NCBI GenBank assembly: GCA_916613615.1
Contig: OU744725.1
Span: 7,732,708-7,796,707, forward strand
Origin: Steromphala cineraria
Taxonomy: Eukaryota > Mollusca > Gastropoda > Trochida > Trochidae
Direction of reading: 5' to 3'
DNA: 64,000 bases
The position numbers were made by a program, and so were the translations under genes. Every line of letters begins with the position of its first letter. The first letter of the stretch is position 1. The notes below the pieces were generated by a model. That model was not told where the DNA came from. It did not search any database and saw only the letters and a list, made by a program, of their open reading frames with translations. This document shows positions 1-12,805 of the stretch, one piece after another.

Positions 1-804
1 GTCTGGCATGTGAGATTGTCACGATGAAGGATAAGCCATCTTTATTTTCTCCAAATGTATTACAAAAAAAAGGTCGTGCACACAAAGAATTAAAATGTAC
101 AGTTTTGAAAAAATATTTGAAAATGACAGTCATATACCAATAATACCACTTTCTCCCATTGTATCCTATCTAAATTACCCAGTGTTGTCCAAAAAAACGA
201 GAATATCATGATCAGTAATTATTCCATCTTCCTTTTGTCTCCAAAATTCGACAAAATCAAATATGATATCATGAATTCTTTAACAAATAATATCTGTCAT
301 TAAAACTTGTGTATAACGTTATGACGTGTATTGGCATGGAGATTTTCACGATTTCATTCGGCCGTCTTAATATTAAAACACCCACAAACTACAGAGAAGT
401 GAAAGGGCTTCCATAACACCATAAAGTGATATATCTCTCCTGTACGAATGAGGAATACAAGTAATGATGAGTTAACGATGTTCATAACTTCACACATACG
501 CTACAAAAAGTCGTTGCAAGGTACATTCAAATAACACTTTATGCAAAAGGATATTATTTCTTTTTTTAACCAGTGCAAAAAATCGCTATACGTTTTACGA
601 CAGTGTAAAAGGTAGACATGAAGTATCTGAACAAAGGAATAGTATGCGTTGTTAAAGTTTGAATAACAAATAACAAATCAGTTAGAACATCAATTTGGAC
701 CGAATACGGCAGATTTGAGTTTCTCAATCTATTATGATTAAACTTATGCTGTACTGCCGACATGCAGACAATGTCTACAATCACTCTCAACCCCTGATCG
801 GATC
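1..804. other. Non-coding, no gene seen
   Basis: AT-rich sequence with no recognisable exon, RNA gene or repeat unit before the 32-bp array. The short minus-strand reading frame at 566-832 overlaps the array and has no recognisable domain. Confidence 0.6.
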
Positions 805-1028
805 GACCGCGGTTTAACTGCAATCTGATCACGGTTGATCGCGATCAGATTGCAGTCAGACCGCGGTTGACCGCGATCAAACTGCAATCTGATTGCAGTT
901 GACCGCGATCAGATTGCAGTCAGACCGCGGTTGACCGCGATCAGATTGCAGTCAGACCGCGGTTGACCGCGATCAAACCGCAATCTGAATGCAGTTGACC
1001 GCGATCAGACTGCAATCAGACCGCGGTT
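805..1028. repeat. 32-bp tandem repeat, seven copies
   Basis: Units begin at 805, 837, 869, 901, 933, 965 and 997, exactly 32 bp apart, giving 224 bp or 7.0 copies with no indels. The units are variants of GACCGCGATCAGATTGCAGT followed by either CAGACCGCGGTT or a variant second half. They are much richer in GC and CpG than the flanks. The repeat holds palindromes: CCGCGG, and a 10-bp inverted repeat AACTGCAATC/GATTGCAGTT with a one-base centre. No coding role is supported. Confidence 0.95.
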
Positions 1029-1954
1029 TTCAGGTAACTAATTCTGCAAGGGTCTGTATGTATAGAGGGATGTTTCAATGTTGTTTTGGAAAATATCGAG
1101 TATTGTACCAAGAATTCATTTTATTCGATGTTGATTTACAATATTTTGAATCTGACTTTGTGATTGAAGTTGTAGAACAAGTTCTATGCTCTGAGCATAT
1201 CTCAATATCTTACCTGAAAATTCACATTTAGAGTTCTATTTCACGCCTGTGGTGTCTCTTTGTGCTTTCAAAAATGCATCAGTGAACATAATGGAATATC
1301 TTTAACTTCATTATAAAAATATATCTTAAATGCCTTGTAAACGCATTCAAACATACCAAATAGTTACACAATAAAATGCCTTCTGAATTTATCATTCTTT
1401 TGGAATGTTATCAAATGTTAAGGTTTATCTCGAAACAGTATTTGCTTGCACTCAATAAATTCATGTCTGCGTTAAAAAACCTGTATGTCTACAAGTAGAT
1501 GTTTACAGTTTCTGTTGAATCATGATTAGGGTATTTACACTTTAAGAATATTAGCATGTTCACATACAAAAGGTATTCACACGTGAAAATTGGAAATTAA
1601 ACTTAAAAAGAACATTCATGAACCTTCAAAATTTAAATTTTTAAAAGTCCAAAAAACGTTGTTATATGTTGAGCTGTCCGTCTATGTAGATAGAGGAAGG
1701 TCATTGTGTTCCTTTAAACGGGTAAGTAAACAAGAGTCTAGTTTTCAGTAAATTGCAATGTTGACAAACCACTATTGTGTAGCGGCCTCTCATACAAGTT
1801 TAACCCACCAAACCCTTTGAGGTCTTTATTTTGAGATTCGCTCGTTTTTACTTATGTTATGTTCACGCTATAGTTTTACAACAACAACAAAAACGGTACG
1901 TATATAAAAGACTATGTTACACTGCCATGCTGACACACACCTTTTTGTCAGTCC
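1029..1954. other. Non-coding, no gene seen
   Basis: AT-rich unique-looking sequence. A short plus-strand reading frame runs out of the 32-bp array to 1231, but it has no domain and begins in repeat sequence, so it is probably chance. Confidence 0.55.
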
Positions 1955-2121
1955 TAAGACTTATATAAAGTCTCTGAAAATTATTTCTAAAAAAAAACGA
2001 TTTATTTAGTCATTCTTAAAAAGGAGCCTCAGACAAATGGCTATTGCAGAACTGCAGATCTAGACTTGCCTTTATAGATGTTTTGTTAGGTTAAACTAAC
2101 TAGAGTCTGAGTGTACGACTC
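1955..2121 (+). mobile_element. TSD9-family short element, copy A
   Basis: This copy starts with a hairpin-forming AGACT-n-AGTCT segment followed by CTGAA. It carries the family core AAAAGGAGCCTCAGACAAAT and the later TCTAGACTTGC, and ends near a second hairpin GAGTC-n-GACTC. The core is nearly identical to the copy at 60826-60982. No clear target-site duplication is visible, so its ends are approximate and it may be an older insertion. It has no coding capacity and looks non-autonomous. Confidence 0.7.
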
Positions 2122-2172
2122 CTCGGTCATATGCGTGTCGAGATACTTACCCGCTACTTTCGTGTTTGATAG

Positions 2173-2712
2173 ATGTATTATAACCATAGACAAGATACGA
2201 TAGTTGTATTGCAATCATAGACAAGATACGATAGTTGTATTGTAATGTTCAAGACACAATACTTGTATTGTAATGCACAAGATACGATACTTGTATTGTA
2301 ATGTACAAGATACGAAAGTTGTATTGTAATGTACAAAATACGATAGTTGTATTGTAATGTACAATTAAGATACGATACTTGTATTGTAATGTACAAGATA
2401 AGATACTTGTATTGTAATGTACAAAATACGATACTTGTATTGTAATGTACAAGATACGATACTTGTATTGTAATGTACAAGATACGATAGTTGTATTGTA
2501 ATGTACAAAATACGATAGTTGTATTGTAATGTACAAGATACGATACTTGTATTTTAATGTACAAGATACGATAGTTGTATTGTAATGTACAATTAAGATA
2601 CGAAAGTTGTAGTGTAATGTACAAAATACGATAGTTGTATTGTAATGTACAAGATACGATACTTGTATTGTAATGTACAAGATACGATACATGTATAAAG
2701 CACAAGATACGA
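2173..2712. repeat. 28-bp minisatellite, about 19 copies
   Basis: The consensus unit is GATACGATAGTTGTATTGTA followed by ATGTACAA. Units begin at 2225, 2253, 2281, 2309, 2337 and onwards in 28-bp steps. Two units carry a 4-bp TTAA insertion, near 2365 and 2592, and the first units are 31 bp with an AATCATAGA variant. G/C variation at the tenth base (GATAG versus GATAC) and A/G at the unit start alternate along the array. Long minus-strand reading frames cross it only because the unit lacks stop codons there. Confidence 0.97.
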
Positions 2713-3258
2713 CCCTCATACACTGGAGAAGAGTAAACCATGATCGTCTACCCCTGATGATATCAATGGAGAACTATCGTCTTACAGTGACATGGTTCGA
2801 CTAGGTCACCTATCTAGAATAACGGGTCACATAACTGATGTATGTCATGTCTTACCCATGAGTAATACACATATTTGTAAGGAATGACATACTTTAGTCC
2901 GATATCGTTATATCCTCGGGTAACACTGTCTTCCGTAGGTGAATATAGGTATAGGCAGGTGTTTTACTTATATTGTTGACCGCCAGGAATGTGTAAAGTG
3001 TGTCTCGTGATGATATTTGGTCACATCAAGAAGGGGTATGAAGGGGTGGATGTGGGTGGACTTAGACTCGTGGGTAAACCAGTGCGGTGGTTATTCAAGG
3101 GGATAGATAGACAAGTTATCTCATATAGTAAATGGATTGTTTGACAAGTAAATGTGATATAATGGATGAGATCAGAAGATAAATGTTTGTAATGTGACGC
3201 AATAATTGTTACTCTTCATTGAAAACATTTGTCGCGAATTGTTGTGTTTAATAATGAT

Positions 3259-3300
3259 GTGTGGGTGTGTGTGTGGGTGGGGGTGGGGGGAGGGGGGGAG
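3259..3300. repeat. GT/G-rich low-complexity tract
   Basis: A run of GTGTGTG grades into GGGTGGGGGTGGGGGGAGGG on the plus strand. The clustered G runs could fold as a G-quadruplex, but that is inference. Confidence 0.85.
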
Positions 3301-5860
3301 GTAGCCGGTTGACTATAATGTGGGTGGTGTTTGGAGGCGCGAAGATAATGTCTCATAAAGTTTTTTGGTTGAGCATGAGAGCGTAAATGTAATGGTGAAA
3401 GTTTGTATTTTTGCCATTGTTGATGGTTATTAATCAAAGTTCTATAGTATGGGTTCAAATCACGATGATGTTTTAAGAATGATAGTCGTACTCTTCACAG
3501 TGCTATAGCTTTGTTTAAATGTTATGAAAATTCATAGACAAGGTTATGTGAAGTGATATGATTAAACTGAGATGGATTAAAAGATAGTTGATAATTAAAT
3601 TGGATGCGGAGTAGTTAAGATTGATGTGGGCTAATATAAAAGTTGGATGATGAGTAATCAGGGTGGATGTTGTATTTTCATTACCGTATATGAAATCAGA
3701 GACGATAATTATGTTAATATGTCTGAGGTGCTTTATCACTAAAGGTGAGGGGAAATGGAGTGTGAAGTCTATATATAGCACGTGTATGTAGGTAGTTGTC
3801 AGATATACCCATTACAATATGGGTGTCCGTTTTAACGATGAACCTCGGAGCTTTTATACGGCTTAAGAAGATTTACCGGGCGAGTAAACTAACTAAGTTG
3901 GAGTGATGGGTTTTACTTGGTGTAGGTAAGAGCAGGTGAAAACGTCTTAAGAAGCTTTCGATTCTTGAGGTATTTGACAAGCCAAAAAAAATTAATGCTC
4001 TAAATGAACATGGCATACCTACGAGTGTGAAGGATGTAATACACAGACATATCTACCAGTTCCAGTGTAGGTGCCCTATATCGTCAGGGTGGGCTTTTGT
4101 CCGAACACCATATCATTACATCATCTATATCACAAATTAATTAAAAATCTCAGTGAAGTTTATAAAAATAGTTATATTTTTATAGTACAAAACAAAGGCA
4201 CAAGTTGCTGCCTGGGGTAATCATCGTTACACTATGTTTACCTACACCATGGATATCACACACGTCCAAGTGACCAAGAATGTGAATCCTTATATCAGCA
4301 TCTGGGTCACATGAGACATGAAGAAAGGTTCCGTCTAACTTAACAGTCTTGAAAGAGAGGAGTCACCTCGTGGACATATTCCATTTAGGACAATCTTGCT
4401 TCATTACGTTTATACATGGACTTTTCTTCCACATTTCCGTCATCTCTACTTTTAGAAGAACACTAACAAACACTGCCCACTGACATGCTTGACCAATGAT
4501 CCGGCAATAATGACCAAGAAGTCCAGCTGATGGCCTGAGGCTATGGACATTGGTCACTGATAGCCCCAATAAAACAGACACCTAGTGGTCCCTTAACGTA
4601 GCTGCTTGAAGACAATAAACTATTTCGGGTTACTTGGTGTTTTAAGGGGTGTTCAAGAATTCTGGATTCTTTCGTCTGCTGGACTCAGCTTCTTGCCAAT
4701 ATCCCAAGAAGAATGTATTGTTATGAAAGAACCCGTATAATCAAGATATAGGAACATGCGTATACATCATTGATATAGATGTAGCTTTCGTCCCATGGAT
4801 GTATTGAATTTAGTTGTTGCCGTATACTAAATTCATGGTTCAATCACACATTAGACTAATTATGGCTAAACAGTAGGAACACATCTGTTTCACATTGTAA
4901 TCTGTACATGGGCCTACGGCCTTTATACCGAATAAAAGGAATTGGATTGAGTAGGAACACATACAGATAAAGGGTGAAGGAAAAGATGACCCTCAAAGAT
5001 CTGATGCAAGCGCTGCCAAGAAAGACTGATTGATTAAAAATCAGTATAATTAGGGTAATTTAAACCTGTAAAGCCCGGATGTTTGGTCGAGTCGATCGAG
5101 GTTGGGTATCGTTGTACAAGCAACATATGGCAAACCGGATGTTACAAGGGAGGTAATTACGTCGTTTGCCACGCCTTGCCAACCACAGAATAAAACACAT
5201 CTGTATGGGGTCCGGACTGGTCATAAAAGCAAGGTGGTTTGCACCTGCTGGACTCTGATTAAATAAACTAGAGGACAATCAATGACCACAGATTAATCAA
5301 TGTCTCCACGGTTTGGACATTCCAGAAGATGTTACTCGTTTCACACCGATGGCACAATTTGAAATATTGCATGGTGTTTTTTTCTTACGAAATGGTTGTG
5401 ATTGTATGATGCAATATTATTGCTTTATATCCGGTCTTTAATGTAAGCCAAATTAAAAAACACTACAAAAGACGTTATGTTAAAGAGTCGCATTTTGTGC
5501 TATTTCGCTGCCGGTATTCCTGGATTCCTTCTTCTTCGTGGTAAACATTGCATGGACTGATGTACATGGCACTTTTTTAAACAAGGAATTTTGTTTTGTT
5601 ACGGTTTGAGCTAGATGAAGATCAAGAGCAAACAGTAAACCATTTTAACGAAGCTGCTTGTGTTGCGATTATTTCAGAGCATGCTGTGAAGGGGTGGACG
5701 AGGAATTTCCCACCAAAATTAAGACTTGATGTTGTTAGCATCTCGCCATGTCACTGCTCCAACATCAAACACACCCGAGTGCAGACAGATTAGCCAGTAT
5801 GGGGAGCATGTTCTAGAAGCCAGGGCTAAGAACCACGATCAACACAGCAAGGTGGATCAG

Positions 5861-6019
5861 CACGTGAAAGCAGACGACATTTTCTTGTTTTCCTCTGAAA
5901 GCTCTTTACTGCGTGTCACAGGCTTAGTTCTAACACTCAACATAAACAAGCCGTCAGGTCGGAAAATCACGTGCTTTATGACGTCATGTTTGTATTACGT
6001 CATTAGCTCTTTGCACGTG
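5861..6019. promoter_or_regulatory. Candidate bZIP/bHLH site cluster
   Basis: CACGTG palindromic E-boxes occur at 5861-5866, 5968-5973 and 6014-6019. A full CRE TGACGTCA lies at 5979-5986 and a TTACGTCA at 5995-6002. Full CREs and CACGTG are rare in AT-rich DNA, so five in 160 bp is notable. There is no transcript evidence. Confidence 0.3.
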
Positions 6020-9000
6020 CCAGCAACAATGATGCTCAGTGGGTCATGCGTATTTGCCGGAATGACAATTCCTTATCTAAATGTTTGGCTCTTGACGATT
6101 AAACATCTCTGAACCTTCCCTGTGTGGAACTGAAGAGGGTTATACAAGAGTCCTGCTTACAGAGACGAACTCCTAACAACGTTAATCAAACAGGGCAGAT
6201 CATCAGGCATTGTGTCAGGAGATATTAATGAATTTCAGAACATCTCGGAGCCGTGAGGGACACAGAAGGGGCCGGATTAAAACTTTTTGAAGTTGTATCA
6301 AAGGGGAAATGCTTCGGAGGACGATTCAGAGGATGTCATTGTCCAATTTGGTGTCAATATACCCTTCCAGACGTCCAATACTCAACATTGTTAGTTTCAA
6401 CCCTTTGGGTGTTTCACATCATTCGGTGCCTTTGAACGTTCCTCAAGTTGCTCAACCAAAATATGGCAAATTCCTTAGTTCATGAAAACTATGTAATATA
6501 GACATCTCGTTGATCAACCGTGATCACCAACTAAAAGACTTAACTCTAACTATAGAAATATGTGTGTGATAAATTTTCGCATTCATTTGGGAAACGTACG
6601 TCAATATCTTGAATGATATGCGTTTACCCATTCTCACTGTCACTTCTATTATCACCACTGTTCAGTCACTGTTATTTAGGTTTGATCTCCCTGATCAGTT
6701 CGACAAAGTCGTATGTGGTTAATTGGGTACCAAATCGTAAATCCATGACCTATGACAGAATATCCAATGTAGCCTAGATCAGCATATTTTGCTAGGATTC
6801 ATCTTAGCATCGAGCATATCCACCTCCAAAAAACTCTTTTACGTGTTTTTTTCTGATGTCGGAATCGTTTTCCATTAACGTCTGTAATAAGAATTTACCT
6901 TTCTGTGATCGTAGGACACGTGGTGTTTCATGAAGATACTTGACTTGTTAAAAGATCAGACTTAACTATGACAGGGTTTGCGTCCTTTCGTTTGTCACAA
7001 AAACCCTGTCAGCTATTTAACGTATCAGTAGTCTATTTTTGAATGACATGTATTCCGAAACGTTCCAAAGCAGTCACTTCATAAATATTGTACATATGTA
7101 ATAAAACACGATGTAGTTATCACATGAAAACGATCAGCCAGAGTAATCTGAATCAATCTAAATCAATATTGAGCATATTGTAGACGAGTTGGTACGATTG
7201 CATCTGCTTTCACTTTACGAGATTAAAATATTCGTGACGTCCATATTTGCTTTCTATAATTTCCAAAGCAGCGTTTATACACCAGAGCGTCTGAGGACGT
7301 TATTCTCCGATACAGTGCAATCCTTCAAGGTTGACGACATGTATGCACTAACTATGATATATTCAAATATTAATTTGCAAGTAGACAGGATCAAACAGTT
7401 ATCTGAACCTATGTAGACTTATAGTATATGTTTTGGCAATACTAAGGCTCAGAATTGCTGACAGTGCACCTTAGCGTAATTTCCTTTTGCTTTCTTAATC
7501 TTTGTTCCAAATAATGGATATCGTCCGAGTGAATTGATTAAGTTTTCTATACAAGAGATATCTGTATTGCAAATGAATACGTGTAACGGTCCGTCAGTCT
7601 GTAATGGAAAGCACCTGTATTAAAGAAACTTCTTGTTGATAGAAAACAAAACAGAAAAAGACATGTTGGATGATTACAGAATGTAATTGACGAGTCTCTA
7701 TGATTGACCATGCGAAGCCATCTTCACAATCACCGTGTTCGGTTTCCTATCATTTGATAATAAACAATTCTTAATGCACTTTGATGCTTCTTTTGTAATC
7801 TTAAACCTGCTTTCAAGGCTTTGAACTTCATATTGTATCTCTAAACTGCTTGTAATCATACAAGAATGAAAGAAATAAAAAACATGCATAAAAGTACTGA
7901 ACGTTAAATGTTTACGTTTCATTAGCGAGATGTCTATGTGAGGAGATCTGAACGTTATGCTCGATTGTGTGTCTCATTCTATCTGTCTGTGCTGTGAGAA
8001 AAAACACTTGCTTTAGAACAGTGCTGTCTGAAAGGGAGTGTGTGTATGTACATAACATCAAGGGTAGCATCTAGTTCTTGTAGCAACATACCTATCTCAT
8101 TCTTATTGACCATCACGCCCCCGAACATCTCCAAATAATGGTCACTATGATGTACTGGTCACTGTATATCTGAAGTACATCTCGTTCTCTCGACAAACCA
8201 CTTGTATGAAAAGCCTAGACCTTTCCCTCCATCAATTTCGTTTTTCTCTAGAGTGCTTCTTTTCTTTCTCCAAGGAGGTACATTGTATGGATTGTTAGTA
8301 GATCTATACCTTGACTTTCTGTCTAATGTATCTAATTTTTCTTACAAAGGCTCCTTCTTGATTTGATCGGGGTATATCATTTGAAGACTCTGTGTTGTCT
8401 TGATTACTATGCAATAAAACTGGCATTCTTCCAATTTATCAATGTTATCAATACTTCCGTCTTTCATTGAAATACCAGAAACAGACATAGCAAATTGGTA
8501 ACAAACTAATAGTCGATTAGTAATTTAACTCCCACAGAAACTATTTGGAATAGGATAAATGTATGTGCTAAACCATCAGATTCCAGGGCCTTCTATAATC
8601 CTACATCATTTAAAGTAATGCAGTTATACAGTACAAGGAAGATTATGCATATTTTCATGTAATTGCTACAAAAAGTAAACACGCATTACAGGTGTAAATA
8701 TCAGCTAAGATTGCTATCTTTCTCAGAATTTCACCAAGAAGACAAGGTGTTTATTCAGTTACTCTATTACACCTTGAACCCCCTTATTCACCCCTAACGG
8801 TTCCTACAGCATGAAAGATGATGTTTGTTTTTTACCTGTAATTGAGAATTTCGAAAACATGCCGCTACCTTGTCAGTATTGCATGCGCCATCTCGTTACT
8901 TATCATACAACCAAGCACCTGCTGTGAAGTATACTGTCTCGTGCATGTGAATCTACATGTTTTAATATCATATAGCATGTAGGTCAGAGATGTACAGTAC

Positions 9001-11669
9001 ACAGACACCGCCCCTCAGTGTACAGTACCATACCTGTACACACGCCAGTACACAACAAGCTACCAACATGACAAATGTCTTCTGAGACAAAAGAGTATGA
9101 CAATCCGAAACCGACAAGGGATCTTCTTATCCAGAGGAAGACACGGGAGAGATCTTGGAACAGATTGATTAGCTGAGAGAGCCACTGGGTACACTTTGGG
9201 GTCAAAGTTTATTTAGTGTTATATGATAAAAAAAATTCATTGCTGTCAGATTACTGGAATTAATATTAATGATATTCCAAATTCACCTAAGATGCTTTTA
9301 GAAGTTTAAATGAAGTATAAATCAATAAAGCACCGACTTAATTTAAGAATTTAAAAAAAAAAATTACCAATAACATAAACATATAAACAACTCTAAATGA
9401 TTGTTAAAAGTAATGGCAACCAAATAGAAAGTGTTTTACTTGAACACTCTGAACTAGACGAGACAATACACTCTCTACACTTACTTACTTCTGTACGAGT
9501 TCGTGGTGCAAGGGAGGTAACTCGTCACTCTCGCTCCCACCCGTATCAATCAACACTCACATGTCCAAAGGACAACTTCATGGTATAAAAGACGTTTTAT
9601 TGAAGAGATATTTGATGTAAGGTTTAATACGAGAGGGGGTGAAATATTACTTTCAAATATATTATCTCTATTGTTTGTGCATTATTACAAATCTCATAAA
9701 TCTTTCACATGATCTTTGACATTCCTTTTCAATTATTAGTTTGTTAAGTACCACTGAATGAACATTTGTATTACACCAAACTTTGATGCATGGTGAAAAG
9801 AAAATCCTATCACAAAGAAAGATATCCAATTCTAAAGGCATTTTTGAAGGTTACTCATTTATGGATTTCATTTCTTTATTCTATGAGAGGAGATGGTTGG
9901 GTATAGTTTCTCACACCTTGATGCTTTCAGCGGTATAATGAGCAATTACAAACCTTCGACTCTCTTGTAACAAATAGTAAAACACCACATTTTAATTTTG
10001 TTTTGTTCACCCCAATTGTAATGTAACAGTAATTCCCCGTATATAAGCAGGATATCGGGTTGTCAGGCATATCAGGCATATCATCGACATATCAAAACTA
10101 GAATGGGCCGTAAATCATTTAAAGTGAGTTTTTATTTCTTCTCGGAAATCTCTTAGATAGTAGTTTATGGGGTTCAAAGAAAACTTTCCGGGAAAGATCA
10201 AGACCCCAAGGTTAGCATTTAAAACTAGTTTTTAAAAACAAAAATATACCACGTGACCAATGCTTTGTTGTAAACAGCTTTGTGGTATATTTTGCAGATT
10301 TACCCAAACTGCATGTACTAAAGTAGAGAAGGGGCTTTTAGGGTTTGCATCCATCTTTCTATATACAGCTGAGTTAATGCTGCAGTGTCAGATATTAAGT
10401 GGTATCACCCTGGTTAACTCATCCATTGCAGTTAGCAGGTTTTACATTATTGATTATATCATCGCTGTTATTACGGATTCTCTCATATTGATTTTGTTAT
10501 CTTTATAAATACAAATACGATTTTTATTTGATTGTGTCTTCTATAGTAATTGACTGCCATCCCAGAGCGACTAAAATTGCAAATCTATCAATCTACATGG
10601 GGCCATCCTCGATAATCGAGAGGTACGTTCAGGAACTTTCCAATTTCTTAATCAGAGGGTTTTATGCTATATATTGAAGAATTATTGGAACGTTTCTTTA
10701 TTATCGAGATTGATAGTGAACACTTCGTTTCAACAAGTGCCGTGATTAAGATTGCCGGGTTACAACGGCGAAGAGTAACGTATTCATGTATCGGAAATTA
10801 TTAATGTGTTCCATTATTGTTTTTCATAAAGCTTTACGACACTGAAACCAAATATGCAATTTGTCGATATATTTTTCATTATAACCTTCTACCTGAAGCG
10901 TTTTGAACATGTAACTTTCAGTTAGGGATAGTTTATGCAAAGATATTCAATTGAATAAAGTTTGAAGTTTCTGTTTCCTGCTATTGAAGGCTTCTTTTTT
11001 TCAATAGAAGTTATGTTCGAAGAAATCAATAAACACTTTCGTTTACTGTTACAGGACGTTACAACACTTGCAATACTTGCAGTCGAAACAGATCGGACAT
11101 ATTTCAAGACGATGATGATTTAAGCCATAGGCTTACTTCTGACTTATAACCTCAGGTAAAAGCATAAAACGACTTTTCTAATCTTAGGGAAACAAACACA
11201 GTTGCAATATATCTTGACACATGAAACTACCTTTCTTCCTGGGGCGTGGAGGAAAATAAAACATTACAATTATTAAAACAGCTTACATTCAACATACTGT
11301 GCTAGGACAAAGACTATAAAGGTGGACATATATACAAAGGTAAATAAACCTGATAATCCCCCAGCAATAAACCACATAGCACACCCTGACGTATAACTAG
11401 GACATACATGTAAACCACACATCAAAGTTAATAACGACGGCTATTTATTTTAATAAAATGAATATTTGATGTGATACATCATGATGATGGTTAAAACAAG
11501 ATCTGTGTATTAATTCTGTCATCATTACCAGACTTCAAGTTCAACATCGGGCTAAAAGTACCGTTATACATTTCATACGAAGCCTCGCTATGACAAGAAT
11601 GTCACGTGACGGCACTTCATGACGATATAGACGGCTGATAGGAAGCTGATGGCATGTTAATTACTCAAC

Positions 11670-11697
11670 CTGTCAATCACGCGTTGCCCGGGGTAAC
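11670..11697. promoter_or_regulatory. Candidate PBX/MEIS site next to RFX X-box
   Basis: CTGTCAATCA at 11670-11679 is the reverse complement of the PBX-MEIS composite TGATTGACAG. Four bases downstream, GTTGCC (11683-11688) and GGTAAC (11692-11697) form an X-box-like inverted repeat with a 3-base spacer. The function is inferred from motif form alone. Confidence 0.28.
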
Positions 11698-12658
11698 CCC
11701 GTGTCGCATCGTCCCATTTCCCCGTATTTTGACGGAGTTGGGAAAACGTTAAACCTAAGCTTAAAGGTACGGAAGATGTTTTGGAGCTAAACAGATTAAC
11801 TCATGTCTGCCCTTGGTATGCAGTTATGCTGTAAATAAGGTGACATTATTACACCTGAACGTCAGTTATGTATGTTTTTTTACTTTCAGTACAAATGAAC
11901 GGACATCGTCATTACCAGTTCCGGTGTTGTAAGTTATAAAGAAGTTCATTTTATAACTAACCGAGATATCCTTCAGAGGTTTATTTTGATGCTAGTATGG
12001 ATTTTAGATGTAATAGCTTATAAGTTAAAGAAAAATCAATCCAATAGATGAAACCAGTCGAAATGCAAAATAGTATTGCCATTGGTGCATTTTTCTTTTG
12101 GTATATCAACATGACGTTTGGTTATGGAAACAGTAGTAAACATTTTGAAGTGTACGGAGGAGAGAGTTGATGCGCATTGCAGTGTCAAGTTTTCCTGTCC
12201 TGAACAGTTTTGTCTAAAACTCTTTCAGTTCATATTTCAAAAACCTTCTATAAAAAGATACGTATTCCATATCATGTTTGACTAAAGGTCTTGAAGACCC
12301 ATATTCAAAGTGAAGTGAATATCAATATTGTAAAAGTATTTTTAATGTAGGCCTAGTCATTGTATTTTGTGCCAAATTTTGCGACCAACCCTTTAGACTC
12401 AATTGCGGTACCTGAGACGTAGGTTCGTTAAAAGTTATGGCACTTTTGCAGAGGGTGCTGTACTTTGGAAGTCGAATTAAGTATTTATTGTTCATTAAAA
12501 CATATAAATATGATATCAAATTTTTGACGAAAGAGTGAAAAAGAGCAAAAATTTATCCGCATGCGAGTATGACGATAGGGCTTTAATGACATCATGAAAA
12601 CTGTCCACTAGTTGAAATGTTTAAACTCTCTTAACGGATCTGTCACTTCAAAATATAC

Positions 12659-12805
12659 TATAAGTTGTTTGCTTCTCACGAGGGTAATACGGTCTGATGT
12701 ACCATCTTTGTAGAAATGTTGCCTGAGCCGCAAGGCGAGGGCTGACATTTCTACAAAGATGGTACATCAGACCGTATTACCCGAGGGAGAAGCATACAAC
12801 GTATT
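12659..12805. mobile_element. 147-bp palindromic fold-back element
   Basis: The inner arms 12682-12719 and 12745-12782 are perfect 38-bp inverted repeats around a 25-bp loop. The complementarity continues outwards, with a few mismatches, through GTTGTTTGCTTCTC on the left and GAGAAGCATACAAC on the right. The loop is itself weakly self-complementary. There is no coding capacity. The shape is that of a palindromic MITE, but no target-site duplication is clear and the outer limits are approximate. Confidence 0.75.

Larger units (their letters stand above)
2713..12658. other. Long non-coding stretch
   Basis: No gene recognised across about 10 kb. It holds a GT- and G-rich low-complexity patch at 3259-3300, a CRE/E-box cluster at 5861-6019 (listed separately), and a candidate PBX/MEIS plus RFX site at 11670-11697 (listed separately). 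The longest reading frame (128 codons, 5726-6112 plus) is unremarkable for this amount of AT-rich DNA and shows no domain. Confidence 0.55.

Noticed and set aside
2178..2741. Two long overlapping minus-strand reading frames (187 and 156 codons)
   Set aside because: Both are made entirely of the 28-bp minisatellite. The repetitive Tyr/Ile/Leu-rich translations reflect a stop-free repeat unit, not a protein.
5726..6112. 128-codon plus-strand frame as a gene
   Set aside because: The length is near what chance gives in this much AT-rich DNA, no domain is visible, and it overlaps a motif cluster.
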